Shown here in pieces: positions 1-8,307 of a stretch of DNA of 20,981 bases (position 1 is the stretch's first letter; each line of letters begins with the position of its first letter). Source of the DNA: Rhodospirillales bacterium (GTDB lineage: Bacteria; Pseudomonadota; Alphaproteobacteria; Rhodospirillales; JAPHTL01); the NCBI GenBank assembly GCA_026193355.1, contig JAPHTL010000291.1:1-20981 (forward strand), given 5' to 3'. The notes beneath the pieces were generated by a model. That model was given only the letters and a program-made list of their open reading frames with translations, did no database searches and had not been told where the DNA came from. Position numbers and translations under genes: made by a program.

Positions 1-1583
1 CGGCAGGATGCCGCAGCGGCGGGAACCTCCGGCCGAAGTGGATCTTCCAACGCAAGGAAGCCTTCAAGAACCAGATCCGTTTCCAGATCCACCAGATCCG
101 GCGTCCCCTCCCCCGTTTTCAGCGGCCTGGATGCAAGGGCGATGACCCGCTCGCCCCGCGAGGCCATACGGTGGACGACGTTGCCCGCCGCCTGCAGGCG
201 CGCTTCGTCTATCGGTTCGACCAACCCGTCATCACCCCGTACGCCGCCAACCAGGGGCCGTAGCGATTCCCATGCGCCCTTGACCACAAAGCAATCGCCA
301 TCAGAATTCTCCTGTACACCGGCAGCGCGGCGACGATCCGTATCAAAGGGGTAATAAAGCGTTGTCCGATTGATCGTTCCCGATACATCGCCGCCCAGTT
401 CGTCAAAGGCGTCCGCGACGGCAATGTCGAGTGGGTCGCCGCGCAGGCCTTCGTCCGTGACATCAACATCACAGGCCGCAAGTGCGAGGCCCATGAGGCC
501 CCTTGCACGATCCGGTGGCATATCCCCACCGCCCCCCGCATCCTTCATCGATGTCAGCCGCAGGCGATTGAGAGTCAGCGTCCCCGTCTTGTCGGTGCAG
601 ATAACATGCACGGCGCCAAGGGCTTCAACCGCATTCAGGCTTTTCACCAGCACATTCCGGCGCGCCATGCGCAGGCTGCCCATCGCCAGCGAAAGGGTGA
701 ACGTCGGCAGCAGGCCTTCGGGTACATTGGCGACGATGATCCCCATCATGAACACCAGATTGACCCACAGCGACCGACCGGTCGCGATGCCGTAGACGAA
801 GAACACCAGCCCCATGACCACAGCAATGATCGTCAGGACGCGAACCATGCGCGATGTTTCGCGTTCCAGCGGCGAGGGGTTGCGCTGGATATCGTGGGAA
901 AGTCGGGCGATGCGGCCGAACTGGCTGCGAAAACCCGTTGCGAAAACAACAGCCCGCGCCGACCCCCGCAACACGGCGCAACCGGCGAACACGACGTTGC
1001 CGCTTTCGCCCAGAACAGCATCGGACGCTTCTGCGTCGATGTTCAGGGGGATTGATTCCCCCGTCAGCGGCGCATTATTGACCAGCAGGGATGATGCTTC
1101 GACAACGCGGGCGTCCGCCGGAACCCTGTCGCCCTCGCGAATGATGATTACATCGCCGGGAACAAGGGCGTTGGCGGCGATTTCCCCTTCGACCCCGTCG
1201 CGGCAGACCTGAACCTTCTGGGGAAGGAATTTACGTAATTCCTCCATCGCGCGTTCGGCCCTGAATTCCTGCGCAAAGCTGAAAAGCGCATTGAGGACTG
1301 AAACGCCGAGCAGCGCCCAGCCGAGTATATTCATCTGCTCGCCCGGTTGGATGTAATCGGCGACGAAACAGATGGCCGCTGAAATATCGAGCAGGATGGT
1401 GAAGAAGTTGGTCAATTGCCGGAACAGGCTTTTCAGCCACCAGCCGCGCCGCGTTGCCTCAAGGGTGTTGGGGCCTACCTCGTCATAGCGGGCCGATGCC
1501 TCATGGGGCGTCAGGCCTTCTGGACGGGTTTGCAGATAGGCGTGGACATCCGCAGGCTTCAGGTTCTGGATCTGTCCGGTCAT
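1..1583 (-). CDS. Type-II P-type cation-transporting ATPase (3' end beyond window)
   Basis: Membrane ion pump driven by ATP through a phospho-aspartate intermediate; 527 codons are visible before the window edge cuts it. The sequence shows an N-terminal cation-ATPase region (about residues 5-70), the actuator motif TGES at 174-177, the fourth-membrane-segment motif NVPEGLL around 287-292 and the phosphorylation motif DKTGTLT with Asp331. A nucleotide-domain KGAWE near 432 and GDPLD, where GDPTE is usual, follow. The last visible residues are the DPLRPEVP segment that normally precedes the TGD motif. NVPEGLL followed by RMARRNVLVKSLNAVEALG is, from knowledge of the families, closer to Na,K-ATPase-like (IIC) pumps than to SERCA-like ones, which usually read IPEGLP. 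The ion is not determinable here. The ATG lies 1 bp after the stop of the universal stress gene, so the two are very likely cotranscribed. The membrane segments after the hinge lie outside the window. Confidence 0.93.
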   Translation of the reverse strand, partial: MTGQIQNLKPADVHAYLQTRPEGLTPHEASARYDEVGPNTLEATRRGWWLKSLFRQLTNFFTILLDISAAICFVADYIQPGEQMNILGWALLGVSVLNALFSFAQEFRAERAMEELRKFLPQKVQVCRDGVEGEIAANALVPGDVIIIREGDRVPADARVVEASSLLVNNAPLTGESIPLNIDAEASDAVLGESGNVVFAGCAVLRGSARAVVFATGFRSQFGRIARLSHDIQRNPSPLERETSRMVRVLTIIAVVMGLVFFVYGIATGRSLWVNLVFMMGIIVANVPEGLLPTFTLSLAMGSLRMARRNVLVKSLNAVEALGAVHVICTDKTGTLTLNRLRLTSMKDAGGGGDMPPDRARGLMGLALAACDVDVTDEGLRGDPLDIAVADAFDELGGDVSGTINRTTLYYPFDTDRRRAAGVQENSDGDCFVVKGAWESLRPLVGGVRGDDGLVEPIDEARLQAAGNVVHRMASRGERVIALASRPLKTGEGTPDLVDLETDLVLEGFLALEDPLRPEVPAAAASC

Positions 1584-1584
1584 G

Positions 1585-2427
1585 TCATACCGCCCCGCGG
1601 TATACGGCGACATCGCAGGGTGAATCGGCCAAAAGGCGTTCATGCGCATCGCCAAAACCGAAGCGACCGATCAGACCAAGGATTGGCGCTTCGACGAATA
1701 TAAGTCCTGCATGCAACCGGGCGGCCTGAACGATGGTTTCCCGCGTCCAGTTGTCCGCCATGCGGACATGGGAGTCGACACGCGCCGGGTCGATCGGAAG
1801 TTTGTCCAGAAGATCGGCCTCAATCCCCCGAATATAACCCATCGCTCCGGCCAGTTTTCGGGCATTCGCCGCTTCCGGCATAAGGCTGAAACGGCTTCGT
1901 TTGGTTTCCAGAACGTGAAGAAGGTGCAAAAGACGAATGTCGCGGGCCATCAGGCTGAGCATCGGAATTCCTGCCTGAAAGCCCCTTGGGTCACCCGAAA
2001 CCGGGGCCAGCAAATTCCCCGGCAGGCCTAGCAGGCCCGGCTGGACGACCCGAATGGCGATGACGTTGTATCGCCGCAAGCGAAGCAGCCGTTCGGAAAT
2101 GGTGCCTCGCAACAAGCCGCGCCGTCCCATTTTCACGCGGGTTCCGCAAACGATGAACGTTTCCGGCCCTTCCGGGATCGCATCGATCAGCCCACCCGGA
2201 ACCCCTTGGCGCATCGGGCGGATCATGACCTCGGCCGTGACTCCGACGGCCTGGGCTTCAAACTCGACACGGCGCAGCCCGGCTTCCAGCGCCGGGGCGG
2301 GAACAGCGGCATCCTCAATATAGATGATGTTCAGACGACGTTCAGGGTGATTGGCCGCCATTCGCACGGCGTACCGGGAAATCCAGCTCGCATTGATGGA
2401 ACCGTCGTAGGCAAGATAAACGGGCAT
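1585..2427 (-). CDS. Tandem universal stress protein (UspA-type, two domains)
   Basis: A 280-residue cytoplasmic protein about twice the length of a single Usp, with two related halves. The first half starts MPVYLAYDGS and has an ATP-binding-loop-like stretch CGTRVKMGRRGLLRGTISER near residues 95-114, matching the G-x2-G-x9-G-S/T pattern loosely. The second half ends in a weaker copy, GRFGFGDAHERLLADSPCDV, around 250-275, where the glycines are not well kept. Double-Usp proteins are known in stress and energy-starvation responses, and nucleotide binding by the first half is inferred. The start ATG is preceded by AAGGTG six bases upstream. The gene follows rodA after 79 bp and precedes a P-type ATPase by 1 bp, suggesting a two-gene ion-homeostasis or stress unit. 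The 79-bp gap has no clear terminator or promoter, so readthrough from the cell-shape operon is possible. Confidence 0.85.
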   Translation of the reverse strand: MPVYLAYDGSINASWISRYAVRMAANHPERRLNIIYIEDAAVPAPALEAGLRRVEFEAQAVGVTAEVMIRPMRQGVPGGLIDAIPEGPETFIVCGTRVKMGRRGLLRGTISERLLRLRRYNVIAIRVVQPGLLGLPGNLLAPVSGDPRGFQAGIPMLSLMARDIRLLHLLHVLETKRSRFSLMPEAANARKLAGAMGYIRGIEADLLDKLPIDPARVDSHVRMADNWTRETIVQAARLHAGLIFVEAPILGLIGRFGFGDAHERLLADSPCDVAVYRGAV

Positions 2428-2506
2428 GTCGTCACCTTCCCTGATCTCCTTTTCAGGCTATCACCGGGGCGGCGTGACGTCATCCTTCCCTTGGAAAGAA
2501 AGAGTG

Positions 2507-3661
2507 CTAGTCGTCATCCACCAGTCCGCGCCGTCCAATCGCTATATCGCGATGGATATAGACACTGAGGAGAAGGCCAAAACTGAACATGAGGCTGAGA
2601 AGCGCCGTGCCGCCGTATGAAACCAGCGGCAAGGGTACGCCAACCACGGGGATCAACCCCATGACCATCGCAATATTGACGAAGATGTAAACGAAGAACG
2701 TGCTGGAAACCCCCATCGCCAGCAGCCTGCCAAAATGGCTTCGGCTGCGGAGCGCAATTCCAAAACCATAGACCAGTATCAGCGCATAGAGCCCCAGAAG
2801 CGCAAGCCCGCCGACAAGACCGAATTCTTCGGCAAACATCGTGAAAATAAAGTCGGTGTGCTTTTCTGGAAGGAAGTTTAGGTGGCTTTGCGAGCCCAGC
2901 ATGAATCCCTTGCCGAACAGCCCCCCCGAGCCAAGCGCGATCTTCGATTGCATGATGTGATAGCCGGAGCCAAGAGGATCGCTTTCCGGGTTGAGAAATG
3001 TGAGAACCCGTTTTTTCTGGTAGGCGTGGAGGAACTGCCAGCCGACGGGAATCGCCGCAAGGCCTGCGCCGCCCACAATGGCGAAAATCCACATCCGCGC
3101 CCCGGCCAGAAAGAACAGGGCGCCCGCAGCGATGGTCAGCATGATCGCCGTACCGAGATCGGGTTGTTTGAGAACCAGAACGACCGGCGCAACGACCATG
3201 AGAAGAGGCGGAATCAGAAAGGTCAGGCGTCCGATGTTTTCAGGCGTGCCGCCATGGAAGTACCTGGCCAGGGCCAGAACAAGGGTAACCTTCATGACCT
3301 CCGATGGCTGCAGCTGGAACAGGCCAAGGTTGATCCAGCGTTGCGCACCCATGCCGATCGTGCCCCTGAACTCCACCAGCACAAGAAGCGCCAGACCAAG
3401 GACGTAGAGCGGATAAGCCAACCGCATCCAATGACGGATATCGATCAGGGCGGCGGCAATCATGATGAGGAAACCGGCACCGAAGCGGACCATCTGCCGT
3501 GACGCCCACGGATCAACGTTACCGTTTGCGGCGGAGTAAAGCATGGCGAAGCCCGCCCCCGCGATCACCCCAACGATCAACACCAGCCCCCAGTTCAGAT
3601 GCAGGAGCTTCTGGCCAATGGAAAGTTGGGGCTGATTGAACTTTTCGAGGTTCATTCCCAT
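2507..3661 (-). CDS. rodA: Rod-shape determining protein RodA, SEDS peptidoglycan glycosyltransferase
   Basis: Integral membrane polymerase of the elongasome that extends glycan strands from lipid II, working with PBP2. The 384-residue product has the SEDS pattern of about ten hydrophobic segments. Family landmarks include GAQRWINLG near 105-113, QPSEVMK at 118-124, KQPDLGTA at 165-172 and the EKHTDFIFT segment whose Asp270 corresponds to the essential SEDS aspartate. The C-terminal VGVPLPLVSYGGT is also typical. The start at 3661 is preceded by GGAGGG six bases upstream. A second in-frame ATG two codons later overlaps the PBP2 stop as ATGA, so 3655 is an alternative. The gene overlaps the PBP2 gene by 10 bp, the usual arrangement of the pair, which suggests translational coupling. 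Confidence 0.97.
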   Translation of the reverse strand: MGMNLEKFNQPQLSIGQKLLHLNWGLVLIVGVIAGAGFAMLYSAANGNVDPWASRQMVRFGAGFLIMIAAALIDIRHWMRLAYPLYVLGLALLVLVEFRGTIGMGAQRWINLGLFQLQPSEVMKVTLVLALARYFHGGTPENIGRLTFLIPPLLMVVAPVVLVLKQPDLGTAIMLTIAAGALFFLAGARMWIFAIVGGAGLAAIPVGWQFLHAYQKKRVLTFLNPESDPLGSGYHIMQSKIALGSGGLFGKGFMLGSQSHLNFLPEKHTDFIFTMFAEEFGLVGGLALLGLYALILVYGFGIALRSRSHFGRLLAMGVSSTFFVYIFVNIAMVMGLIPVVGVPLPLVSYGGTALLSLMFSFGLLLSVYIHRDIAIGRRGLVDDD

Positions 3662-5538
3662 GGTTGTCCCTCCGCCTTTGAGGCGGTAACCGTTTCCGCA
3701 CCAGCCGGTGGCGCGGAAACGGGATCACGGCGGATGACTTCGCGCAGGATATCGCGCGCAACGGGGGCCGCCGCCCGGGACCCCGATCCACCATGTTCAA
3801 CGACCACCGAAATCGCGTAGCGAGGGGATTCGATTGGGCCATATCCGACGAACAGGGCGTGGTCCCTCTGTTCCCACGGAAGGTCTTCGTTCTTTACGAC
3901 GCCGACCTCACGCTCGGCCCTTGAAATTCGCCGCACCTGGGAGGTTCCCGTCTTGCCTCCGATCGTCATACCCGGCGTATCAATTCTGGAGCGATAGGCC
4001 GTTCCGCTCGGATCGTTGACCACCGCAGCCATCGCATCGCGAATAATCTTCAGGTATGCAGGATTGACTCCGAGATTGTCCGGCGTTTCACGTGGCACGT
4101 CTTCCGGCACCCCTGTTACCGAATGGGTCAGTCTGGGGAAAACCGCCCGCCCGCCGTTGACAAGGCGGGACATCATGACCGCAAGCTGCAACGGTGTGGT
4201 CAGAATATACCCCTGTCCGATACCGGCAAGAAGGGTCTCGCCGGGATGCCACGGACCGCCGACAGTGGCCCTTTTCCAGGCAGGGTCCGGGACAAGCCCC
4301 TTGCTTTCACCCGGCAGATCCAGATTGAGCGTTTCGCCCATTCCGAAACGGCGCGCCATGGATGCGATACGTTCGATCCCCGTCCTCCGCGCAATTTCAT
4401 AGAAATAAACGTCACACGACTGGCTGATGGCTGCGGACATATCCATCAGGCCGTGTCCGTCCCTTTTCCAGCAGTGGAATTTTGCATCGCCAAGTTCCGT
4501 ATGCCCCTGGCAGAAAACTCTCTGGCTTGGCGAAATCACTCCCTTTTCCAGAGCGGCAAGCGCGACAACCATCTTGAAGGTCGAGCCCGGCGAATACTGT
4601 CCGGCGATTGCCTTGTTGCTGAACGGCGCACGAGGATTGTTTGTCAGGGCGCGCCAGTCTTCCGCACTGAGCCCCTTGTCGAAGGCATTCGGGTCGAAGC
4701 TCGGCGTCGAGGCAAGGGCCAGAACCTCCCCGGTATGGATGTCCATGACCACGGCGCTGGCGCTCTCTTCTCCCATCCGTATGCTTGCCGCCTTCTGGAT
4801 ATCCTTTTCGATACTGAGATGAACATCGGCGCCGGGTTCGCCCTCTCGCCGGCTGATTTCACGGATCACCCGGCCCAGGGCATTGACCTCGATCTGACTG
4901 GTCCCACCGCTGCCCCGCAAGGCCAGGTCGTGCACTTTCTCCACCCCGGCCTTGCCGATCCTGAAACCCGGCAGTTCCAGCAATGGGTCACCGGTCAGTT
5001 CGGCCTCGGAGACCGCCGCAACATAGCCCAGAACATGCGCCATATCCGCCCCGTCGGGGTAGTTCCGGCTTTGCCCAACATCGATCATCACACCGGGAAG
5101 ATCAGGGGTATTGACCTCGATGCGCGCGACCTCTTCCCATGTCAGGTTCTCTCGTACGGTGACCGGCACGAAACTGCGTTTGCGTTTCACTTCCCGCAAA
5201 ATGCGTTTCTGATCGCTCTTGCTGATCCGGATAAGCGCGCCAAGCGCCTGAAGGGTTTTTGCAATGTCCGGAGTTTGCTCGCGGATCAGGACAACGCGAT
5301 AGTTCTGCTGGTTCACCGCAAGGTGGAGGCCGTTGCGATCCAGAATGCGGCCCCGCGGGGGCGGCAGAAGGCGGAAATTGATGCGGTTCTCGTCGGCAAG
5401 GGTTTTGTAGCGGTCGGATTCAACGACCTGCAGGTAATACATGCGGGCGACAAGGCCGGAGAGCAGCAGGGCCTGTCCACCGCCCAACAGGGCGGCGCGG
5501 CGGGAAAACAGCTTGAAGCGGTCGCTGTCGCGGTGCAT
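3652..5538 (-). CDS. mrdA: Penicillin-binding protein 2 (elongasome transpeptidase)
   Basis: Inner-membrane-anchored D,D-transpeptidase that crosslinks peptidoglycan during sidewall growth as partner of RodA. The 628-residue protein has a short cytoplasmic tail and one membrane anchor (about residues 15-35). A pedestal domain follows, with the PRGRILDRNG motif at 61-70. The transpeptidase domain carries all three active-site motifs: S-T-F-K with the nucleophile Ser319 and Lys322, S-C-D at 374-376, and K-T-G at 529-531. S-C-D in place of S-x-N is common among PBP2 proteins. AGGAG lies four bases before the ATG, inside the end of mreD, whose stop is 1 bp away. The C-terminus overlaps rodA. Length and motif spacing look normal. 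Confidence 0.97.
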   Translation of the reverse strand: MHRDSDRFKLFSRRAALLGGGQALLLSGLVARMYYLQVVESDRYKTLADENRINFRLLPPPRGRILDRNGLHLAVNQQNYRVVLIREQTPDIAKTLQALGALIRISKSDQKRILREVKRKRSFVPVTVRENLTWEEVARIEVNTPDLPGVMIDVGQSRNYPDGADMAHVLGYVAAVSEAELTGDPLLELPGFRIGKAGVEKVHDLALRGSGGTSQIEVNALGRVIREISRREGEPGADVHLSIEKDIQKAASIRMGEESASAVVMDIHTGEVLALASTPSFDPNAFDKGLSAEDWRALTNNPRAPFSNKAIAGQYSPGSTFKMVVALAALEKGVISPSQRVFCQGHTELGDAKFHCWKRDGHGLMDMSAAISQSCDVYFYEIARRTGIERIASMARRFGMGETLNLDLPGESKGLVPDPAWKRATVGGPWHPGETLLAGIGQGYILTTPLQLAVMMSRLVNGGRAVFPRLTHSVTGVPEDVPRETPDNLGVNPAYLKIIRDAMAAVVNDPSGTAYRSRIDTPGMTIGGKTGTSQVRRISRAEREVGVVKNEDLPWEQRDHALFVGYGPIESPRYAISVVVEHGGSGSRAAAPVARDILREVIRRDPVSAPPAGAETVTASKAEGQPWE

Positions 5539-5539
5539 C

Positions 5540-6055
5540 TCACTCCTGCCTGAGGATGTTCCGCTGCCACCGCAAAAGGAAAGCGGAGATCGGCGGAAAA
5601 ATCATGATCGTCAGAAGGTACTGAAAAAAGAACGCGTCCGGCGTCACCGCCATGGAGTAATAGGCCGACAACAGCATCCACGAAAGAAACTTGGCGAAGG
5701 CGGCGACCAGCACGAAGCCCATCCACACGACGGCGAATGACTTGCCATAGAAGAAGCCCCGCTGCCCCAAAAGCGCGCCATAGACCCCCATCAAAACCAG
5801 GGTTCCAATACCGACCGGTCCGCCGGCAAGAAAATCCTGAAACAATCCGAGCACGAAAACGGCAGGTGCGGGAAGCAATTCCGGCCGGTAGAGGGTCCAG
5901 TGGTATACGGCGACCAGAGCGACGGCGGGCATGATCCTCGCCAGTTCCGGAATATGGATGGGCGTCGCGGCGACCATCACCATAAGCACAGCCAGCGCAA
6001 AGGGGGTAAGCCCCCTTGCTGTTCGGTCAAGCTGATACCATACGGATTGCTTCAT
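5540..6055 (-). CDS. mreD: Rod-shape determining membrane protein MreD
   Basis: Small integral membrane component of the elongasome linking MreC with PBP2/RodA. The frame stays open to a TTG at 6151, but that would overlap mreC by 80 bp and add a basic non-membrane tail. The ATG at 6055 gives 171 residues (MKQSVWYQLD...), the usual MreD length, and lies 16 bp after the mreC stop, so I chose it. Its ribosome binding site is weak. About five or six hydrophobic segments are visible, with the FLQD/VGIGTL-like region (FQDFLAGGPVGIGTL) near residues 75-90 that is typical of the family. It sits between mreC and the PBP2 gene in the canonical order. Confidence 0.92.
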   Translation of the reverse strand: MKQSVWYQLDRTARGLTPFALAVLMVMVAATPIHIPELARIMPAVALVAVYHWTLYRPELLPAPAVFVLGLFQDFLAGGPVGIGTLVLMGVYGALLGQRGFFYGKSFAVVWMGFVLVAAFAKFLSWMLLSAYYSMAVTPDAFFFQYLLTIMIFPPISAFLLRWQRNILRQE

Positions 6056-6071
6056 GACGTCCAGTGGGCGA

Positions 6072-7043
6072 TCAACGTTCGACCGGCGCCGTGGTCCCGA
6101 CGGCCGGTTCTTCTTCGGCTTTCGCCTCTTCCTCTCCCGAAGACGTGGCAAGAATTCCGGTCAGGCCGTAATCCACCGTCCGAACATACTCCAGCCTGTG
6201 CCTGTCGACAAAAGGCTGAATCTCGATCCCCTCGTCGCTGACGGAAACAACGGTCCCCACAGGAAGCCCCTGGGGAAACGCCCCGCCATGTCCGGAGGTG
6301 ACGAGCCGGTCCCCCGGCGCCACCGTTCCGCCGGGCGGCAAATGTATGAGCTTCGGGCGTTGCGAGTTATCACCGGCAAGTATGCCCCGTAGCCGCGTGG
6401 ATTCGACAAGGACTGGAATTCTGGAGTTGAGATCGGTGATCAGCAGGGCGCGCGATGACAACTGGCCGACTCCGTGCACGCGACCGACGAGTCCCTCCCC
6501 GGCCACCACTGCCTGTCCCTTGCGCACACCTTGACGCTGACCGGCCGACAGAACGAGGCTGTGGGCGAATGTTCCCCCGGAGTCACCGATCACGCGGACC
6601 GTTACATAACGATTAACCCCGTCCGTCGCGATGTTGGAGAGTTCGCGCAGGGATTCGTTTTCATGCTCCAGGTGTCGCGCAACAGTTTCCCACTGCAACA
6701 GTCGGGAATTTGCCTCGCGCAGGCGGGCATTTTCCGCACGCAGGTGAATGATTTCCTGCCCCTTTGCGACAATTTCAGAAACCGTCGCGGCGGGGCGCGA
6801 AAGAACGTTCATGATCGGGGCAACGGAATCGGTGATATGGGCGCGGACAGTTTCAAACAGCACAGTGTCCGCCTTGCCCAGCATCATGATGCCGAACGCG
6901 GCCATTATCAGGCCAACATACGCAAAGCGTTGCACCAGACTTTTGACCGGTGCAACGACGCGCGGAACAGGTCCCTGGCGTTGCTTCAAAGCCTTCGCCT
7001 CATAAACTGGCCTCAATACCCGGCTACAGTATCGACCTTCCAT
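6072..7043 (-). CDS. mreC: Rod-shape determining protein MreC
   Basis: Periplasmic elongasome scaffold that stimulates PBP2. With the ATG at 7043 the protein has 323 residues: a basic cytoplasmic N-terminus, a single membrane anchor (about 37-55), a coiled coil rich in Glu, Arg and Leu (about 90-136), and two beta-barrel domains. The signatures are the GEGLVGRV stretch, TDLNSRIPV and PGDRLVTSGHGG. The C-terminal tail is acidic (EEEAKAEEE). A TTG two codons further upstream is an alternative start. Neither has a convincing Shine-Dalgarno sequence, so the exact start is uncertain. It follows mreB after 105 bp of relatively AT-rich sequence, wider than the other gaps in this operon. Confidence 0.94.
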   Translation of the reverse strand: MEGRYCSRVLRPVYEAKALKQRQGPVPRVVAPVKSLVQRFAYVGLIMAAFGIMMLGKADTVLFETVRAHITDSVAPIMNVLSRPAATVSEIVAKGQEIIHLRAENARLREANSRLLQWETVARHLEHENESLRELSNIATDGVNRYVTVRVIGDSGGTFAHSLVLSAGQRQGVRKGQAVVAGEGLVGRVHGVGQLSSRALLITDLNSRIPVLVESTRLRGILAGDNSQRPKLIHLPPGGTVAPGDRLVTSGHGGAFPQGLPVGTVVSVSDEGIEIQPFVDRHRLEYVRTVDYGLTGILATSSGEEEAKAEEEPAVGTTAPVER

Positions 7044-7148
7044 CGACAAAAGGCCGATTACCGGGAATCAGCCGACGCCAAATCGACGGCAGACAAGGCC
7101 GATAATAAAATGCACAGTAATCATAAGAAGAAGCGGGTTAAGCGTCCA

Positions 7149-8189
7149 TTAATACATGGACGTCAAAACATTCTTCAATTTTTTCATTTCCTCGAGGCAT
7201 CGACCGGTGCCGAGCGCGACACAGGACAGCGGATCGTCCGCCAGTGACACCGGAAGGCCCGTCGCGTGACGAAGCACGTAGTCGAGGTTCCCGAGAAGGG
7301 CGCCGCCACCGGTCAGCACGATCCCCTTGTCCACGATGTCGGCCGCCAGTTCCGGAGCCGTGTGCTCAAGCGCAACCTTGACCGCCTCGATGATTGCCCC
7401 AACCGGATCGGCAAGGCTTTCGGCGATCTCACGCTCGCTGATGACCAGTTCCTTGGGCACACCGTTCATCAGGTCGCGACCCTTGATTTCCATGGTGCGG
7501 CCATCGCCCTCTTCGGGCGGACAGGCGGAGCCGATTTCGGACTTGATACGCTCGGCGCTTCCTTCACCCACCAGAAGGTTATGGTTGCGACGGATATAGG
7601 CGATGATCGCCTCGTCCATCTTGTCGCCACCAACACGCACGGAGCGCGAATAGACGATGCCGCCGAGCGACAGCACCGCAACTTCCGTCGTGCCGCCGCC
7701 GATATCGACAACCATGGAACCGGTCGGTTCGGTCACCGGAAGCCCGGCGCCGATTGCGGCGGCCATGGGTTCCTCGATCAGGAACACCCGGCGGGCGCCT
7801 GCCGCCTCGGCCGATTCCTGAATCGCGCGACGCTCAACTGCCGTAGACCCGGAAGGAACACAGACGATGACAAGCGGGCTGGCGAAACTGCGCCGGTTGT
7901 GAACCTTGCGGATAAAATGTTTGATCATCTCTTCCGCCACTTCGAAATCGGCGATGACGCCGTCGCGCAACGGTCGGATTGCAATGATGTTGCCTGGTGT
8001 GCGCCCGAGCATCTGCTTGGCTTCTTCGCCAACGGCGAGAACCTGCTTTTTGCCCTTGACCTCGGCGATGGCGACGACGGACGGTTCGTTGAGAACGATC
8101 CCCCGCCCCTTCACGTAGACCAGTGTGTTGGCCGTACCCAGATCAATGGCCATATCAGCCGAAAGAAAGCCGAACAGTCTTGAAAACAT
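7149..8189 (-). CDS. mreB: Rod-shape determining protein MreB (bacterial actin)
   Basis: Actin-like ATPase whose membrane-bound filaments position the wall elongation machinery. The 346-residue product matches MreB length. It begins with a short amphipathic, membrane-binding stretch (MFSRLFGFL). The actin-fold nucleotide motifs follow: phosphate-1 DLGTANTLVYVKGRGIVLNE from residue 16, phosphate-2 VDIGGGTTEVAVLS in the middle, and the adenosine motif GIVLTGGGALL near 290-300. It is the first gene of the mreBCD-mrdAB cluster and is separated from leuA upstream by 115 bp containing a candidate promoter. The start ATG agrees with the family N-terminus. Confidence 0.98.
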   Translation of the reverse strand: MFSRLFGFLSADMAIDLGTANTLVYVKGRGIVLNEPSVVAIAEVKGKKQVLAVGEEAKQMLGRTPGNIIAIRPLRDGVIADFEVAEEMIKHFIRKVHNRRSFASPLVIVCVPSGSTAVERRAIQESAEAAGARRVFLIEEPMAAAIGAGLPVTEPTGSMVVDIGGGTTEVAVLSLGGIVYSRSVRVGGDKMDEAIIAYIRRNHNLLVGEGSAERIKSEIGSACPPEEGDGRTMEIKGRDLMNGVPKELVISEREIAESLADPVGAIIEAVKVALEHTAPELAADIVDKGIVLTGGGALLGNLDYVLRHATGLPVSLADDPLSCVALGTGRCLEEMKKLKNVLTSMY

Positions 8190-8278
8190 TCTTTTATCGT
8201 CCGTCCGTTTATTGTCTGTTCGTTAAGTCGCTCACCGCAGTGACGCTTCAAGGGAAGCATCACCACGGTGACCGTATC

Positions 8279-8307
8279 TTTATAAAATGCCGTTAAAGCG
8301 GTGGCTA
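8279..8307 (-). promoter_or_regulatory. Candidate promoter for the mreB operon
   Basis: Reading on the minus strand, TAGCCA (8307-8302) is followed after 17 bp by TATAAA (8284-8279), 4/6 and 5/6 matches to the sigma-70 hexamers. This predicts a start near 8272 and an untranslated leader of about 80 nt. The -35 box overlaps the leuA stop codon. The match is by eye, and no terminator for leuA is visible in the same gap, so leuA-mreB readthrough cannot be excluded. Confidence 0.35.

Noticed and set aside
2475..2482. Palindrome TGACGTCA between rodA and the universal stress gene
   Set aside because: An 8-bp palindrome is expected by chance at this scale and no second copy or known regulator context supports an operator.
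4123..5553. 476-residue plus-strand open frame opposite the PBP2 gene
   Set aside because: It is antisense to a PBP2 gene with all catalytic motifs; its protein has no recognisable domain and reflects the high-GC third-position shadow.
6055..6151. TTG-initiated N-terminal extension of mreD
   Set aside because: It would overlap mreC by 80 bp and add a highly basic tail; the ATG at 6055 gives the normal MreD length.
7045..7105. Two similar short motifs (gacaaaaggccgatta and gacaaggccgataa) in the mreB-mreC gap
   Set aside because: They are imperfect and short, with no spacing or symmetry suggesting a binding site; recorded only as a weak direct repeat.
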